This document shows positions 7,411-15,881 of a stretch of 43,170 nt of DNA, piece by piece. The DNA is from Oscillospiraceae bacterium. Its GTDB lineage: Bacteria > Bacillota > Clostridia > Oscillospirales > SIG627. Each line of letters opens with the position of its first letter. The first letter of the stretch is position 1. The position numbers and the translations under genes are program-made. The notes under the pieces are model-generated. The model was not told the DNA's origin. It saw nothing but the letters and a program-made list of their open reading frames with translations, and searched no databases. The stretch lies in NCBI GenBank assembly GCA_015063605.1, contig SVTV01000024.1, positions 1-43,170 on the forward strand, given 5' to 3'.

Positions 7411-8292
7411 ATGGATAGTAAGATAATATTTTTTAAGATAAGATTCAATAACTTCCGTGATGTAAGCGCATCGATTGCCAATGAGGTGACCGACAGAGAA
7501 GAGTGGGATACCTGCGAGTGTGTCCTTTCTCTTCCCGGATCGTATTCCGATGACGGGGATGAGACTCCATTGATACTGTCGTGTCACGGAGCGGGAAGCG
7601 TTGTATGTGAGGAAAGCGGTCAGACGGGCGGTATTTCTTATTGCAGCGAATGTGCAAGCCGCGGATATGCCGTCCTGGATGTTTGCGGCTCACAGCCTCA
7701 CGGCTTGACTATGGGCTGCCCCGAGCATATATTCGCACTTCACAAGGCGTACCTTTACGCTGTGAAGCATTACAATCTTTCGAAAAGAGTGCTTGTCGCG
7801 GGAGCATCTATGGGCGGTCATACTGCGATGAATTTTGCTCACACCTTCCCCGGTATCGTATCGGCATTGGGACTTATATATCCCCGTCTCAATATGGACG
7901 GAGTGACATTTGACGGTCATTACTGTATCGGTACATGGGATAAGACATCCAAGAACGCAAAGACCGGTTACAGCACACATGACCGTATCGTGCAGTGTTA
8001 CCGTTTCACTGAGGATAAGTGGCAAAACGAAAATACGATCGGATTCAATCCTTATCTTACCCGTTCATATATCGGCTCCGATGGGAAGCGGGTAGTTTTC
8101 CCTCCGTGTCCCATAAAGGTTTGGCAGGGACTTGACGATACAACGGTAGATCCCGTAATGACCTTGGAATTCGTTGAATCTGTCCGCCGTTCGGGAAGCT
8201 ACATCGAGCTTCATTGTCTTGAGGGCGTGGCTCATAGGATCAATGATGTGATGAAGCGAGAGCTTGCAATGTGGTTTGACAGATTTATTTAA
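7411..8292 (+). CDS. Alpha/beta hydrolase (prolyl-oligopeptidase/esterase type)
   Basis: A 293-residue cytoplasmic hydrolase. The oxyanion strand is LILSCHGAG (about 54-62); the nucleophile elbow is GASMGG with Ser133; QGLDDTTVDP holds the likely acid (Asp242 or Asp243) and GVAHR the catalytic His275. The spacing suits the dienelactone hydrolase/prolyl oligopeptidase superfamily. It follows the YfcC carrier by 36 bp with a GGTGAG ribosome site, so an imported ester or peptide may be its substrate, but this rests only on position. No signal peptide is present. Confidence 0.8.
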   Translation: MDSKIIFFKIRFNNFRDVSASIANEVTDREEWDTCECVLSLPGSYSDDGDETPLILSCHGAGSVVCEESGQTGGISYCSECASRGYAVLDVCGSQPHGLTMGCPEHIFALHKAYLYAVKHYNLSKRVLVAGASMGGHTAMNFAHTFPGIVSALGLIYPRLNMDGVTFDGHYCIGTWDKTSKNAKTGYSTHDRIVQCYRFTEDKWQNENTIGFNPYLTRSYIGSDGKRVVFPPCPIKVWQGLDDTTVDPVMTLEFVESVRRSGSYIELHCLEGVAHRINDVMKRELAMWFDRFI

Positions 8293-8354
8293 AGCCTTGA
8301 GTAAGAATAAAAAGATTAAAAAAATCATTACTTATAAACGGTAAATGCATTGAT

Positions 8355-9047
8355 ATGAATAACAAATATTTTTCGATACTCGGTGATTCCATCAGTACCT
8401 TGGAAGGGTACAGCGAGCCTGCCGGCGCAGAATTTTACGATACCGCTAATAAGATAGCATCCGGAGTCCTCGTTGCCCGTGATACATGGTGGGGAAGGGT
8501 GATAGATCATTTCGGCAGTAAGCTTTCGGTAAATAATTCCTTTTCGGGAAGCACGGTATGCCGAATTTCACAATATGAAATAGAATCATATTCCTGCAGT
8601 AAGGAACGCACCTCTTCTCTGTCCCGAAACGGTATCATACCCGACGTGATAATGATCTATATGGGCACAAACGATTGGGGAAGGGGAATAGATATAAGCC
8701 GTGAAGGATGCGCAGAAGGCGAAAAAGAATATCTGTTTTTAACGGCTTACGAAACTATGCTTGAAAGAATCAAAGCAAAATATCCCGATGCTGAAATCTG
8801 GTGTCTCACATTGGCTGTAAGCAAATGCCGTACGGTACATGATTTTTCTTTTCCTTATTCCTACAGCGGACGCCATATTACGGAGTATTGCGATGCGATA
8901 AGACATTGCGCGGAAAAATACGGATGCCGCCTTATTGATCTGTATAATAATTGCGAGCCATACGATACTATAGACGGTTTTCATCCGAATGCCGATGGAA
9001 TGAAAACCATAGCGGAAGGTGTTATTGGTGAGATTGCAAAAGATTGA
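8355..9047 (+). CDS. SGNH/GDSL family hydrolase
   Basis: A 230-residue esterase-type protein. Block I is ILGDSIST with the nucleophile Ser12; block III is the IYMGTNDWG segment, where the Asn is the oxyanion residue; block V is DGFHPNADGM with the catalytic Asp and His. Family members remove acyl groups from lipids or carbohydrates. No signal peptide is seen, so it acts in the cytoplasm. The gene follows the alpha/beta hydrolase by 62 bp; its ribosome site is weak. Together the two hydrolases suggest processing of an ester-bearing substrate. Confidence 0.85.
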   Translation: MNNKYFSILGDSISTLEGYSEPAGAEFYDTANKIASGVLVARDTWWGRVIDHFGSKLSVNNSFSGSTVCRISQYEIESYSCSKERTSSLSRNGIIPDVIMIYMGTNDWGRGIDISREGCAEGEKEYLFLTAYETMLERIKAKYPDAEIWCLTLAVSKCRTVHDFSFPYSYSGRHITEYCDAIRHCAEKYGCRLIDLYNNCEPYDTIDGFHPNADGMKTIAEGVIGEIAKD

Positions 9048-9111
9048 AGAGGAGAAAGTTATTTGATTGTACATGCGGTGATGCATCGCAAGGTGAAAGA
9101 AAGGAAGTTTT

Positions 9112-9810
9112 TTGGACGTGAATATAAATATCCTTCATTTGATCGAGGGCGCAAAAAAAGCCCGCGGTCTTACAGTAGTAATCGATGTTTTTCGTGCTTT
9201 TTCTGTGGAGGCATACCTGCTTGCAAAGGGTGCGGAGCGCATTATTCCTATCGGCGATGCGGAACTTGCATACAGTATGAAGCATGATGATCCCCGACTC
9301 GTTTTGGCAGGAGAAAGAGGCGGTAAGATAATGCCCGGATTTGATACGGGTAATTCTCCGTCTCAACTTGCGAATATCGATGTTAAAGGGAAAACGGTCA
9401 TTCATACAACAAGTGCAGGCACTCAGGGGATAGTGAATGCCGTTTATGCCGATGAGATACTTGGCGGAAGCCTTGTGAATGCAAAGGCGACTGCTGAATA
9501 TATCAGAAAAAGCGGTGCGGAAACAGTATCGCTGGTGTGCATGGGGCTTGAAGGAGCAACTCAAAGCGATGAGGATACATTGTGTGCATTGTATATCAAG
9601 AGCCTGCTGGAAAATTCTCCTTTTGATCCGGAGCGTGAGACAGCAAAATTGCAATACACATCGGGTGCGAAATTTTTCGATCCCGAAAAAAATGATGTAT
9701 TCCCGAGAGATGATTTTTATATGTGTACCGATATTGATATATTTGATTTTGTTTTGAAGCTTGAAAGACCGGATAAAGGAATTCCGTATATAAGAAGCTG
9801 CAGAGTATAA
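9112..9810 (+). CDS. comB: ComB-family 2-phosphosulfolactate phosphatase
   Basis: A 232-residue protein. It matches the ComB family: VVIDVFRAFSVEAYLLAKGA near the N-terminus, GERGGKIMPGFDTGNSPSQL in the middle and then KTVIHTTSAGTQGIVNA, the blocks holding the magnesium and substrate residues. In methanogens the enzyme makes sulfolactate for coenzyme M. Bacteria like this one lack that pathway, so the real substrate is probably another phosphorylated acid (inference). The start is TTG, chosen because AAAGGAAG lies six bases upstream and upstream ATGs are out of frame. It is the last gene of the run that begins at 4581; no terminator is obvious before the nagB promoter at 9893. Confidence 0.85.
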   Translation: MDVNINILHLIEGAKKARGLTVVIDVFRAFSVEAYLLAKGAERIIPIGDAELAYSMKHDDPRLVLAGERGGKIMPGFDTGNSPSQLANIDVKGKTVIHTTSAGTQGIVNAVYADEILGGSLVNAKATAEYIRKSGAETVSLVCMGLEGATQSDEDTLCALYIKSLLENSPFDPERETAKLQYTSGAKFFDPEKNDVFPRDDFYMCTDIDIFDFVLKLERPDKGIPYIRSCRV

Positions 9811-9892
9811 GTATGCGGCAGTCTTGCTGAGGAAAATTGCCCTTTGCTCTTTGTCGGTTGTGCTTTTTTCAAGAGAAAATATTTATTACACC

Positions 9893-9921
9893 TTTACAAA
9901 ACGACCGATAAGTGATATAAT
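9893..9921 (+). promoter_or_regulatory. nagB promoter
   Basis: TTTACA (9893-9898) and TATAAT (9916-9921) are 17 bp apart, about 41 bp before the nagB start. No obvious operator was found. Confidence 0.75.
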
Positions 9922-9962
9922 TATCTCATATTTGAAAATACTATTCATGAAGGAGAAAAAAC

Positions 9963-10748
9963 ATGAAGTTAATTATCAAAGACAATTACGATGCAATGAG
10001 CGAATGGGCTGCACAGCACATCGCAGATGCTATCAACAATCATAAAGAGGACCGCCCCTTTATTCTCGGCTTGCCTACAGGCTCTTCTCCCCTCGGAGTA
10101 TACAGAAACCTTATCAAGATGAATAAGGAAGGCAAGGTCACATTCAAGAACGTAGTTACATTCAATATGGACGAATACGTTGGTCTTCCCAAGGAGCACG
10201 ATCAGAGCTACTGGTATTTCATGCATGACAATTTCTTCAACCACATCGACATTCCCGCTGAAAATATAAATATTCTCAACGGTATGGCAGAGGATCTTGA
10301 GGCTGAGTGTCAGAGATACGAGGATAAGATCGCTTCCTACGGCGGAATCGACCTTTTCATGGGCGGCAGCGGTGTTGACGGACATATCGCGTTCAATGAG
10401 CCCTTCACATCCCTTACATCCAGAACAGGCGTACGCGCTCTTACAGAGGATACATTGATTGTTAACTCCCGTTTCTTCGGTAACGATGTAAACAAGGTTC
10501 CCAAGACAGCTCTTTCCGTTGGTGTTGGTACTGTTTGCGACTCCAAGCAGGTATTGCTTCTCATCAGCGGCCACAATAAGGCACGTGCTCTCCGCCACTG
10601 CGTAGAAGGCGGCGTTGACCACGCTTGGACAATAAGCGCTTTGCAGCTCCATAAGGACGGCATCATTGCTTGCGACGAAGCGGCTTGCGGCGAATTGAAG
10701 GTAGATACCTACAAGTACTTCAAGGAAATATACAAGAACGAGAAATAA
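9963..10748 (+). CDS. nagB: Glucosamine-6-phosphate deaminase
   Basis: A 261-residue cytoplasmic enzyme, the usual length for short bacterial NagB. It converts glucosamine-6-phosphate to fructose-6-phosphate and ammonia, the last step of amino-sugar catabolism. Residues 36-46 ([11 protein letters not shown]) bind phosphate; NMDEYVGL (about 68-75) carries the catalytic Asp70; [14 protein letters not shown] holds Asp139, His141 and Glu146, equivalent to Asp141, His143 and Glu148 of E. coli. AAGGAG stands at ideal distance before the ATG. It has its own promoter and a strong terminator, so it is a single-gene unit, with codon choice suggesting high expression (for example many TTC and AAG). No nagA or nagE is adjacent, but a kinase and SIS cluster for an unknown sugar lies at 16936-19330. 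Confidence 0.97.
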   Translation: MKLIIKDNYDAMSEWAAQHIADAINNHKEDRPFILGLPTGSSPLGVYRNLIKMNKEGKVTFKNVVTFNMDEYVGLPKEHDQSYWYFMHDNFFNHIDIPAENINILNGMAEDLEAECQRYEDKIASYGGIDLFMGGSGVDGHIAFNEPFTSLTSRTGVRALTEDTLIVNSRFFGNDVNKVPKTALSVGVGTVCDSKQVLLLISGHNKARALRHCVEGGVDHAWTISALQLHKDGIIACDEAACGELKVDTYKYFKEIYKNEK

Positions 10749-10799
10749 GCTTACGCGGTACTGCTTTTGAAAAGCGGTAATCGGCTTAAAAGAATTATT

Positions 10800-10843
10800 A
10801 AGGTGAGTAAATTATGCGTTTTTGCATTTTACTCACCTTTTTT
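10800..10843 (+). terminator. nagB terminator
   Basis: AAGGTGAGTAAA pairs with TTTACTCACCTT, extended by ATGC/GCAT, with a T-rich loop, followed by a run of Ts. A strong intrinsic terminator 51 bp after nagB. Confidence 0.85.
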
Positions 10844-10899
10844 CGTTCTGAGAATAAGGAGAAAATTGACCGATAGTGCGGAAATTTTTGCGCACCCTA

Positions 10900-10956
10900 T
10901 TGACAAGCTCTATTACTTGTGATAAAATAACGAATGATATACAACAAATGTTATTT
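10900..10956 (+). promoter_or_regulatory. Promoter and putative operator of the tetR-ABC operon
   Basis: TTGACA (10900-10905) and TAAAAT (10923-10928) have a 17-bp spacer. Arms AAATAAC (10925-10931) and GTTATTT (10950-10956) form an inverted repeat with an 18-bp gap, over the -10 end and the expected start of transcription. This is a plausible site for autorepression by the TetR-family product (inference). Confidence 0.65.
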
Positions 10957-10969
10957 AACGGAGGAAGCT

Positions 10970-11548
10970 ATGCCGCCCAAAATAAAGATAACAAGAACAG
11001 AAATAATCAATACCGCCCTTGAGCTCGTCCGTAAGAACGGAGCGGATGCGTTAAATGCCAGAGCCGTTGCCGCCGCATTGTATTGCTCCACACAGCCCGT
11101 GTTTTCGAATTTTTCCTCAATGGAGGAATTACAGAATGCGGTAATAAGCGCCGCATATGAGATCTATCTCGGCTTTCTTGAAAGGGAGGCAGAGAGCGGA
11201 AGGTACCCTCGATACAAATCCTTCGGCATGGCTTATATCGGCTTTGCACAAGAGGAAAAGGAGCTTTTCAAGATGCTGTTCATGCGTGACAGAAAGAATG
11301 AGGAGCTTTCGCCTTCACCTGATTTTGAAGCTTCCGTAGAACTTATAATGAATGCAAACGGTATCACAAGAGAAAGGGCAAAACTTTTCCATCTTGAAAT
11401 GTGGAGCTGCGTTCACGGTATAGGCACTATGCTTGCCACCTCATTCATGATGCTGGACAGAGAGCTTATAAGTGATATGGTGTCGGATATATACCACGGC
11501 TTATGCCTGCGCGCCCAATTTTCCGGCTGCCGAAATGAAAGGATGTGA
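10970..11548 (+). CDS. TetR/AcrR family transcriptional regulator
   Basis: A 192-residue regulator. The first 50 residues form the TetR helix-turn-helix, with TRTEIINTALELVRKNGADA as the first helix and NARAVAAALYCSTQPVFSNF as the recognition part. The C-terminal helical domain would bind a small ligand and dimerise. The start at 10970 fits GGAGG upstream; an ATG at 10934 lies in the operator region and is not used. An exporter gene pair follows after six bases, so the usual model is that the regulator represses the operon until a toxic compound binds. The operator candidate is at 10925-10956. Confidence 0.9.
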   Translation: MPPKIKITRTEIINTALELVRKNGADALNARAVAAALYCSTQPVFSNFSSMEELQNAVISAAYEIYLGFLEREAESGRYPRYKSFGMAYIGFAQEEKELFKMLFMRDRKNEELSPSPDFEASVELIMNANGITRERAKLFHLEMWSCVHGIGTMLATSFMMLDRELISDMVSDIYHGLCLRAQFSGCRNERM

Positions 11549-11554
11549 ATAAAC

Positions 11555-12283
11555 ATGATTGCCATCAGAACAGAGGGACTTACGAAAAAATACCGCGATG
11601 TGACCGCTGTTGACGGTCTTTCGCTTTCTATAGAAGAGGGAGAGCTTTTTTCTCTGCTGGGTGTAAACGGTGCGGGAAAGACAACCACGATAAAAATGCT
11701 TTCCTGCCTTACAAAACCGACATCGGGAGATGCTTATCTTCTTGGAAAAAGCATATGTCACGATACAGCGGAGGTTAAATCGTTTATCGCCGTATCGCCT
11801 CAGGAGACTGCTGTTGCCCAAGGGCTGACCGTCAGAGAAAACCTTGAATTTATATGCGGAATTTATTCTTTTTCCAAGGAAAAAACTTTGAAAAAAATAA
11901 CCGGGCTTTCATCGATGCTCGGGCTTGAGGATGTTATGAACAGAAAAGCAGGGAAGCTTTCGGGAGGATATTCAAGAAGACTGAGTATTGCCATGGCGCT
12001 TATTTCCGAGCCTCGGATACTGTTTCTCGATGAACCTACCCTGGGGCTTGACGTTATCGCAAGAAGCGAGCTTTGGGATATCATACGCTCTTTGAAAGGG
12101 AAGATAACGATAATTCTGACTACTCATTACATGGAGGAAGCAGAGGAGCTTTCAGACCGTATAGCGGTAATGAAGGGCGGAAGGCTTCTGGCGTGCGATA
12201 CTCCGGAGGGAATAAAAAAGCAGACAGAAGAGGACACCGTTGAAAAAGCATTTATCAAAATAGTGAAGGGAGAAAAATTATGA
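11555..12283 (+). CDS. ABC-2 exporter, ATP-binding subunit
   Basis: A 242-residue ATPase. Walker A is GVNGAGKT (36-43), the signature is LSGGYSRR near residue 134, and Walker B is ILFLDEP followed by the D-loop (TLGLD). The switch His is in the LTTHYMEEAEEL segment. This resembles DrrA/CcmA-type ABC-2 ATPases, which power export of drugs or other small molecules. It starts six bases after the TetR gene and its stop overlaps the start of the permease by four bases (ATGA), so the pair is translationally coupled. Confidence 0.92.
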   Translation: MIAIRTEGLTKKYRDVTAVDGLSLSIEEGELFSLLGVNGAGKTTTIKMLSCLTKPTSGDAYLLGKSICHDTAEVKSFIAVSPQETAVAQGLTVRENLEFICGIYSFSKEKTLKKITGLSSMLGLEDVMNRKAGKLSGGYSRRLSIAMALISEPRILFLDEPTLGLDVIARSELWDIIRSLKGKITIILTTHYMEEAEELSDRIAVMKGGRLLACDTPEGIKKQTEEDTVEKAFIKIVKGEKL

Positions 12284-13011
12284 GAATGATGACCTTTGCC
12301 GAAAGGAATCTCAAGGAGATAGTCCGTGATCCGTTGAATCTGTCATTCCTTTTCGGCTTTCCCGTTGTGCTTTTGCTCTTGCTCAGCGCAATTCAGGCAA
12401 ATATTCCCGTAAGCCTTTTTGAGATTGAAAGTCTGGCACCAGGCATCGTGGTATTCGGGCTTGCGTTTATGACCTTGTTTTCAGCTACCCTTATATCGAA
12501 GGACAGACAGACAAGCTTTATGCATCGTCTTTATACTACTCCCATGACATCGGGTGACTTTATACTCGGTTATACGCTCCCGTTAATACCGATAGCGATG
12601 GCGGAGGGAGTTGTATGCTATATCTTTGCCGCAATACTCGGGCTCGAAATAAACATCAATATCATTCTTTCGATCATCTTTATAATTCCGGTGGCACTAA
12701 TGTATATAGGAATAGGGCTTCTTTGCGGAAGTGTTTTCAACGATAAGCAGGTTGGCGGTATATGCGGTGCGCTTCTTACAAATCTTTCCGCATGGCTTTC
12801 GGGAATATGGTTCGATCTCGACCTTGTGGGAGGTTTGTTTAAAAGAATAGCCTATATGCTCCCCTTTGTTCACGCCGTGGAAATGGAGCGTGCTGTAGCA
12901 GCAGGAAATTATTCCGAAATACTTCCTCATTTATTGTGGGTATTGGGATACGGCATCACATTTACGGTAATTGCTGTGTTTCTTTTTCTGAGACAAATGA
13001 AAAAACAGTAA
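12280..13011 (+). CDS. ABC-2 exporter, membrane subunit
   Basis: A 243-residue membrane protein with six hydrophobic segments, typical of ABC-2 permeases. Segments include FLFGFPVVLLLLLSAIQ near the N-terminus, an amphipathic SKDRQTSFMHRLYTTPMTSG loop, which is the coupling region of this family, and a last helix near ITFTVIAVFLFL. It should dimerise and pair with the preceding ATPase to export a compound sensed by the TetR regulator. The ATGA overlap with the ATPase gene fixes the start. The gene ends before a hairpin that it shares with the converging TIR-TPR gene. Confidence 0.9.
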   Translation: MRMMTFAERNLKEIVRDPLNLSFLFGFPVVLLLLLSAIQANIPVSLFEIESLAPGIVVFGLAFMTLFSATLISKDRQTSFMHRLYTTPMTSGDFILGYTLPLIPIAMAEGVVCYIFAAILGLEININIILSIIFIIPVALMYIGIGLLCGSVFNDKQVGGICGALLTNLSAWLSGIWFDLDLVGGLFKRIAYMLPFVHAVEMERAVAAGNYSEILPHLLWVLGYGITFTVIAVFLFLRQMKKQ

Positions 13012-13017
13012 AATTTA

Positions 13018-13049
13018 AGGGTGACGCACATTTCCAATGCTGTCACCCT
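13018..13049. terminator. Shared terminator between converging genes
   Basis: AGGGTGAC and GTCACCCT form an 8-bp stem, extended inside by GCA/TGC around a loop. It lies between the exporter permease (plus) and the TIR-TPR gene (minus). T tracts are modest on both sides. Confidence 0.7.
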
Positions 13050-13057
13050 GTAATAAT

Positions 13058-15721
13058 TTATTTTCCGCCGAGAGCTATGTATTTTTCCATAAGCTCTATT
13101 TTTTTGAATATTTGCTTGTTCAGACCGTAGGTGTTGGCTAAATTCTTTAATGCTTTAAGGGTTTTCGGATCTTTTTCTCCGTATACTTTTACGGAAAGCT
13201 CGTAAAGCTTTTGATCGAGCTCAAGCGCTTTTGATAAGTTGCCGTATCTCAGATTCAATGCAGAAAAGCAATCAAGCATATCCAAAGAATCGGGATCATT
13301 GGTACCGTAAGCCTCGCACATCAATGTATACGCTTTTTTCTGTAATTTTAAGCCCTTCGCAACATTTTCCGTTTCGCCGTATGACAATGAAGCCTGACTT
13401 AAGGCTTTTAATGCTTCTTTATCCTTTTCTCCTTTTGTTATGCAATAGGCAGTATAAAGCTTTTCGTTAAGCTCCGCAGCCTTTTTGTAGTTCTTTATCT
13501 GAACGTTCATGGCTGCAGAGGCACGCAGAGTCGTGATCGTATCGGGGTGGGTGTGTCCCAAAGCCGAGCATTGCATGATATATGTTTTTTCAAAAAGCTC
13601 GGCTGCTTTGCCCTGTTCACCTGTCAATCCGTATGTCGAAGCGATATTAGACATGGTTGTCAGCGTATCGGGGTGATCTTCTCCCAGAACCTGTGTTTGC
13701 AGATCGATAGTCTTTTCAAGAAGCTCCAGAGCCTTCGCCCACTCCTTCATGCTCAGATATACTGTGGAAAGATTTCCCATCGAAAGTATGGTATCGGGAT
13801 GCTTTTCCCCGAGATACGAAAGACGGATCTCATAAACCTTTTTATTGATCTCTTCGGCTTTTTCATAATCCTTCAAGTCATCGTAAACTATGGCAAGGTT
13901 TGAAAGAGCAACAAGCGTGCTGGGATGTCTGTCTCCGTATATCTTCTTTCTTTTTTGGTAAACCTCTAAACTTGGTTCAAGAGCTTTTTTATGTTCGTTA
14001 TTGTTGTTATATGCAAGGGCGAGATTTCCCAAGGAAAGGAGCGTATCGGGATGGTCTTCGCCGAGCTTTTTTGTAAGCTTATCGTGAACATACTCCTGCA
14101 ATTCTATTGCTTCCTTGAAGCGCCCCATCTTATCATATGTCAACGCCTTGTCGCAGAGAAGCATAAGTGTCTGATGATCCTCATCGCCCCAAAGAAATTG
14201 TGCAAAGTTTTGTGCTTTTTCCTGGTGGTGAAGCGCTTCTTCGTAATCCCCCATTGCGGTATATACTCTTGCCAGATTGAGAAGTAATGCCACATTTCCG
14301 GAATCGGCTTTGCCGGGATCGTCACAGAACATATCGTCTGAGCTTTCCAATGCATCTTTCATTTTTTGCAGTTTGCCTTTTCTCAGATATATTCCCGCAA
14401 GATTTGACAGAATGATACGTGTTATTTCATCTTTCGCACCTTTTACGGATATTGCAAGCTCATATGCTTCTTCGGCAATCTTTTCGGCACTGTCAAGATC
14501 TCCCGTGCTTGCACACATCATTGCCAGATCATTCATGGAGGCGATAGTGTCGATATGTTCTTTCCCAAAAGTTGCGATGTTGTGATCCGAAAGCTTTTGT
14601 GCCCACTTTTTTGCTTCCGCATAGTCGATTTTTACGCCCGTGCCCTCGTTATACATATCTTTCAGTTTTTCCATGGCTTCGGAATTTCCAAGCTCTGCGG
14701 CTTGTGTGATCAGCTCCATGCCCCTTTCACGGTCTAATTCCACATCGGTACCCGTAAGGTATGCAAGTCCGATAAGATAAATATGCTCGGGATCGTCATC
14801 ATTGTCGGTGAAGGATATGCTTGAAACCGCTTCTATTAAGCGCTCATCAAAGGATGTCTTGTCATGGGCATCGATACAATCGGGAATGGAGGGGTATTTG
14901 ATATTCAATTCCTCTATATCCGTCGCTTCCATTTTTGCGGGAAAAATATTCATACCGAGACGCTTTGCGGCGGGATATTCGTTTGCCATAACGAAATTGG
15001 GTTTTCCGTCGGGCTCTTCAAGGAGATTCTGCGTTACCACCATGGTAAAGAGCTTGCTCAGATTGAGCATCTTTTCGATATTTTCATTGAAGCTTTCTCC
15101 CGGCGTGAGAAATTCGTCATACCATATGGCAAGATCACGGCATTTTCCGTTTGAATGTATAAGGCGCATGAGCTCGTTTGCGTGCTTTCTGTCCTTTTTT
15201 CGGTAGCTTAAGAATATGTACGCATCAAATTGATCGCGGATACGCTTGGCAGTTTCATCATTGACAAGTATTGAGGAAAGAAATTTTTTCAGCTTTTCCT
15301 CGTATTTTATCGCCGTCATATCATTGGAAAAGGGATCGAGATATTGAAGCTCACCGAATTTATCGGGCTTTGAGTACAGAGCGTCAAGTCCCGTTTCCAT
15401 AAGCAGGGGCAAAACGGGAATGTGCTCCCTGAATGCAAGGGGAATATCAACCGTCATCGTTCTGCTTTCCTCCGTAAGGAGTCTGAACGTAACGGGAACC
15501 ACAAAAAGGTTCATTGTATTAAGGTCTGTGGAAATATTTTCCCCGTCAAGTTCCTCGGTCATGTCCTTTGTGTAATATACGGCGCAGTCGCTTGCATCGA
15601 GAATATCACCGCTTATTTTTTCAAAAGACTTTTCAAAGTCCATGGGATGGCATGTGAAATATACCTTCGGTTTTCTGTTCGGTGTGGAGTTTCCGTTTGT
15701 TTTGATTGAAAATTCTGCCAT
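13058..15721 (-). CDS. TIR-domain protein with Sel1 and kinesin-light-chain type TPR repeats
   Basis: An 887-residue protein. Residues 167-300 form a TIR domain: DAYIFLSYRKKDRKHANEL is the first strand and box 1, IWYDEFLTPGESF follows box 2, and NEYPAA holds Glu248 at the place of the catalytic glutamate in bacterial TIR NADases. Residues 18-150 (VYFTCHPMDFE onwards) look like a second, degenerate TIR-like fold. Residues 312-380 resemble Sel1 repeats. From 385 to the end come about ten TPRs of the kinesin light chain type, with the repeating signature GEDHPDTLLSLGNLALAY. Such TIR-TPR proteins can be immune effectors that deplete NAD or scaffolds. The promoter at 15766-15794 and GGAGCGG support the ATG. 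No partner gene is adjacent; the flanking genes are metabolic. Domain calls are confident; immune function is inference. Confidence 0.88.
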   Translation of the reverse strand: MAEFSIKTNGNSTPNRKPKVYFTCHPMDFEKSFEKISGDILDASDCAVYYTKDMTEELDGENISTDLNTMNLFVVPVTFRLLTEESRTMTVDIPLAFREHIPVLPLLMETGLDALYSKPDKFGELQYLDPFSNDMTAIKYEEKLKKFLSSILVNDETAKRIRDQFDAYIFLSYRKKDRKHANELMRLIHSNGKCRDLAIWYDEFLTPGESFNENIEKMLNLSKLFTMVVTQNLLEEPDGKPNFVMANEYPAAKRLGMNIFPAKMEATDIEELNIKYPSIPDCIDAHDKTSFDERLIEAVSSISFTDNDDDPEHIYLIGLAYLTGTDVELDRERGMELITQAAELGNSEAMEKLKDMYNEGTGVKIDYAEAKKWAQKLSDHNIATFGKEHIDTIASMNDLAMMCASTGDLDSAEKIAEEAYELAISVKGAKDEITRIILSNLAGIYLRKGKLQKMKDALESSDDMFCDDPGKADSGNVALLLNLARVYTAMGDYEEALHHQEKAQNFAQFLWGDEDHQTLMLLCDKALTYDKMGRFKEAIELQEYVHDKLTKKLGEDHPDTLLSLGNLALAYNNNNEHKKALEPSLEVYQKRKKIYGDRHPSTLVALSNLAIVYDDLKDYEKAEEINKKVYEIRLSYLGEKHPDTILSMGNLSTVYLSMKEWAKALELLEKTIDLQTQVLGEDHPDTLTTMSNIASTYGLTGEQGKAAELFEKTYIMQCSALGHTHPDTITTLRASAAMNVQIKNYKKAAELNEKLYTAYCITKGEKDKEALKALSQASLSYGETENVAKGLKLQKKAYTLMCEAYGTNDPDSLDMLDCFSALNLRYGNLSKALELDQKLYELSVKVYGEKDPKTLKALKNLANTYGLNKQIFKKIELMEKYIALGGK

Positions 15722-15765
15722 TGTCCGCTCCTTTTTATACGTTTCATTTTCGTCTGACCTGTATC

Positions 15766-15794
15766 ATTATACGTGAAAAAACACCGTGTGTCAA
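15766..15794 (-). promoter_or_regulatory. Promoter of the TIR-TPR gene
   Basis: On the minus strand TTGACA (15794-15789) and TATAAT (15771-15766) are 17 bp apart, both perfect consensus. This implies good constitutive transcription of the TIR-TPR gene. Confidence 0.85.
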
Positions 15795-15821
15795 GAGCAG
15801 GAAAAGGAAAGAACGTTTCTA

Positions 15822-15850
15822 TTGACTTTTACCGCCGTATCACGTATAAT
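15822..15850 (+). promoter_or_regulatory. Promoter of the sugar isomerase gene
   Basis: TTGACT (15822-15827) and TATAAT (15845-15850), 17 bp apart, diverging from the TIR-TPR promoter with 27 bp between the two -35 boxes. Confidence 0.85.
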
Positions 15851-15881
15851 AATTATGTAAACAATGAAAGGATCATTTTTT

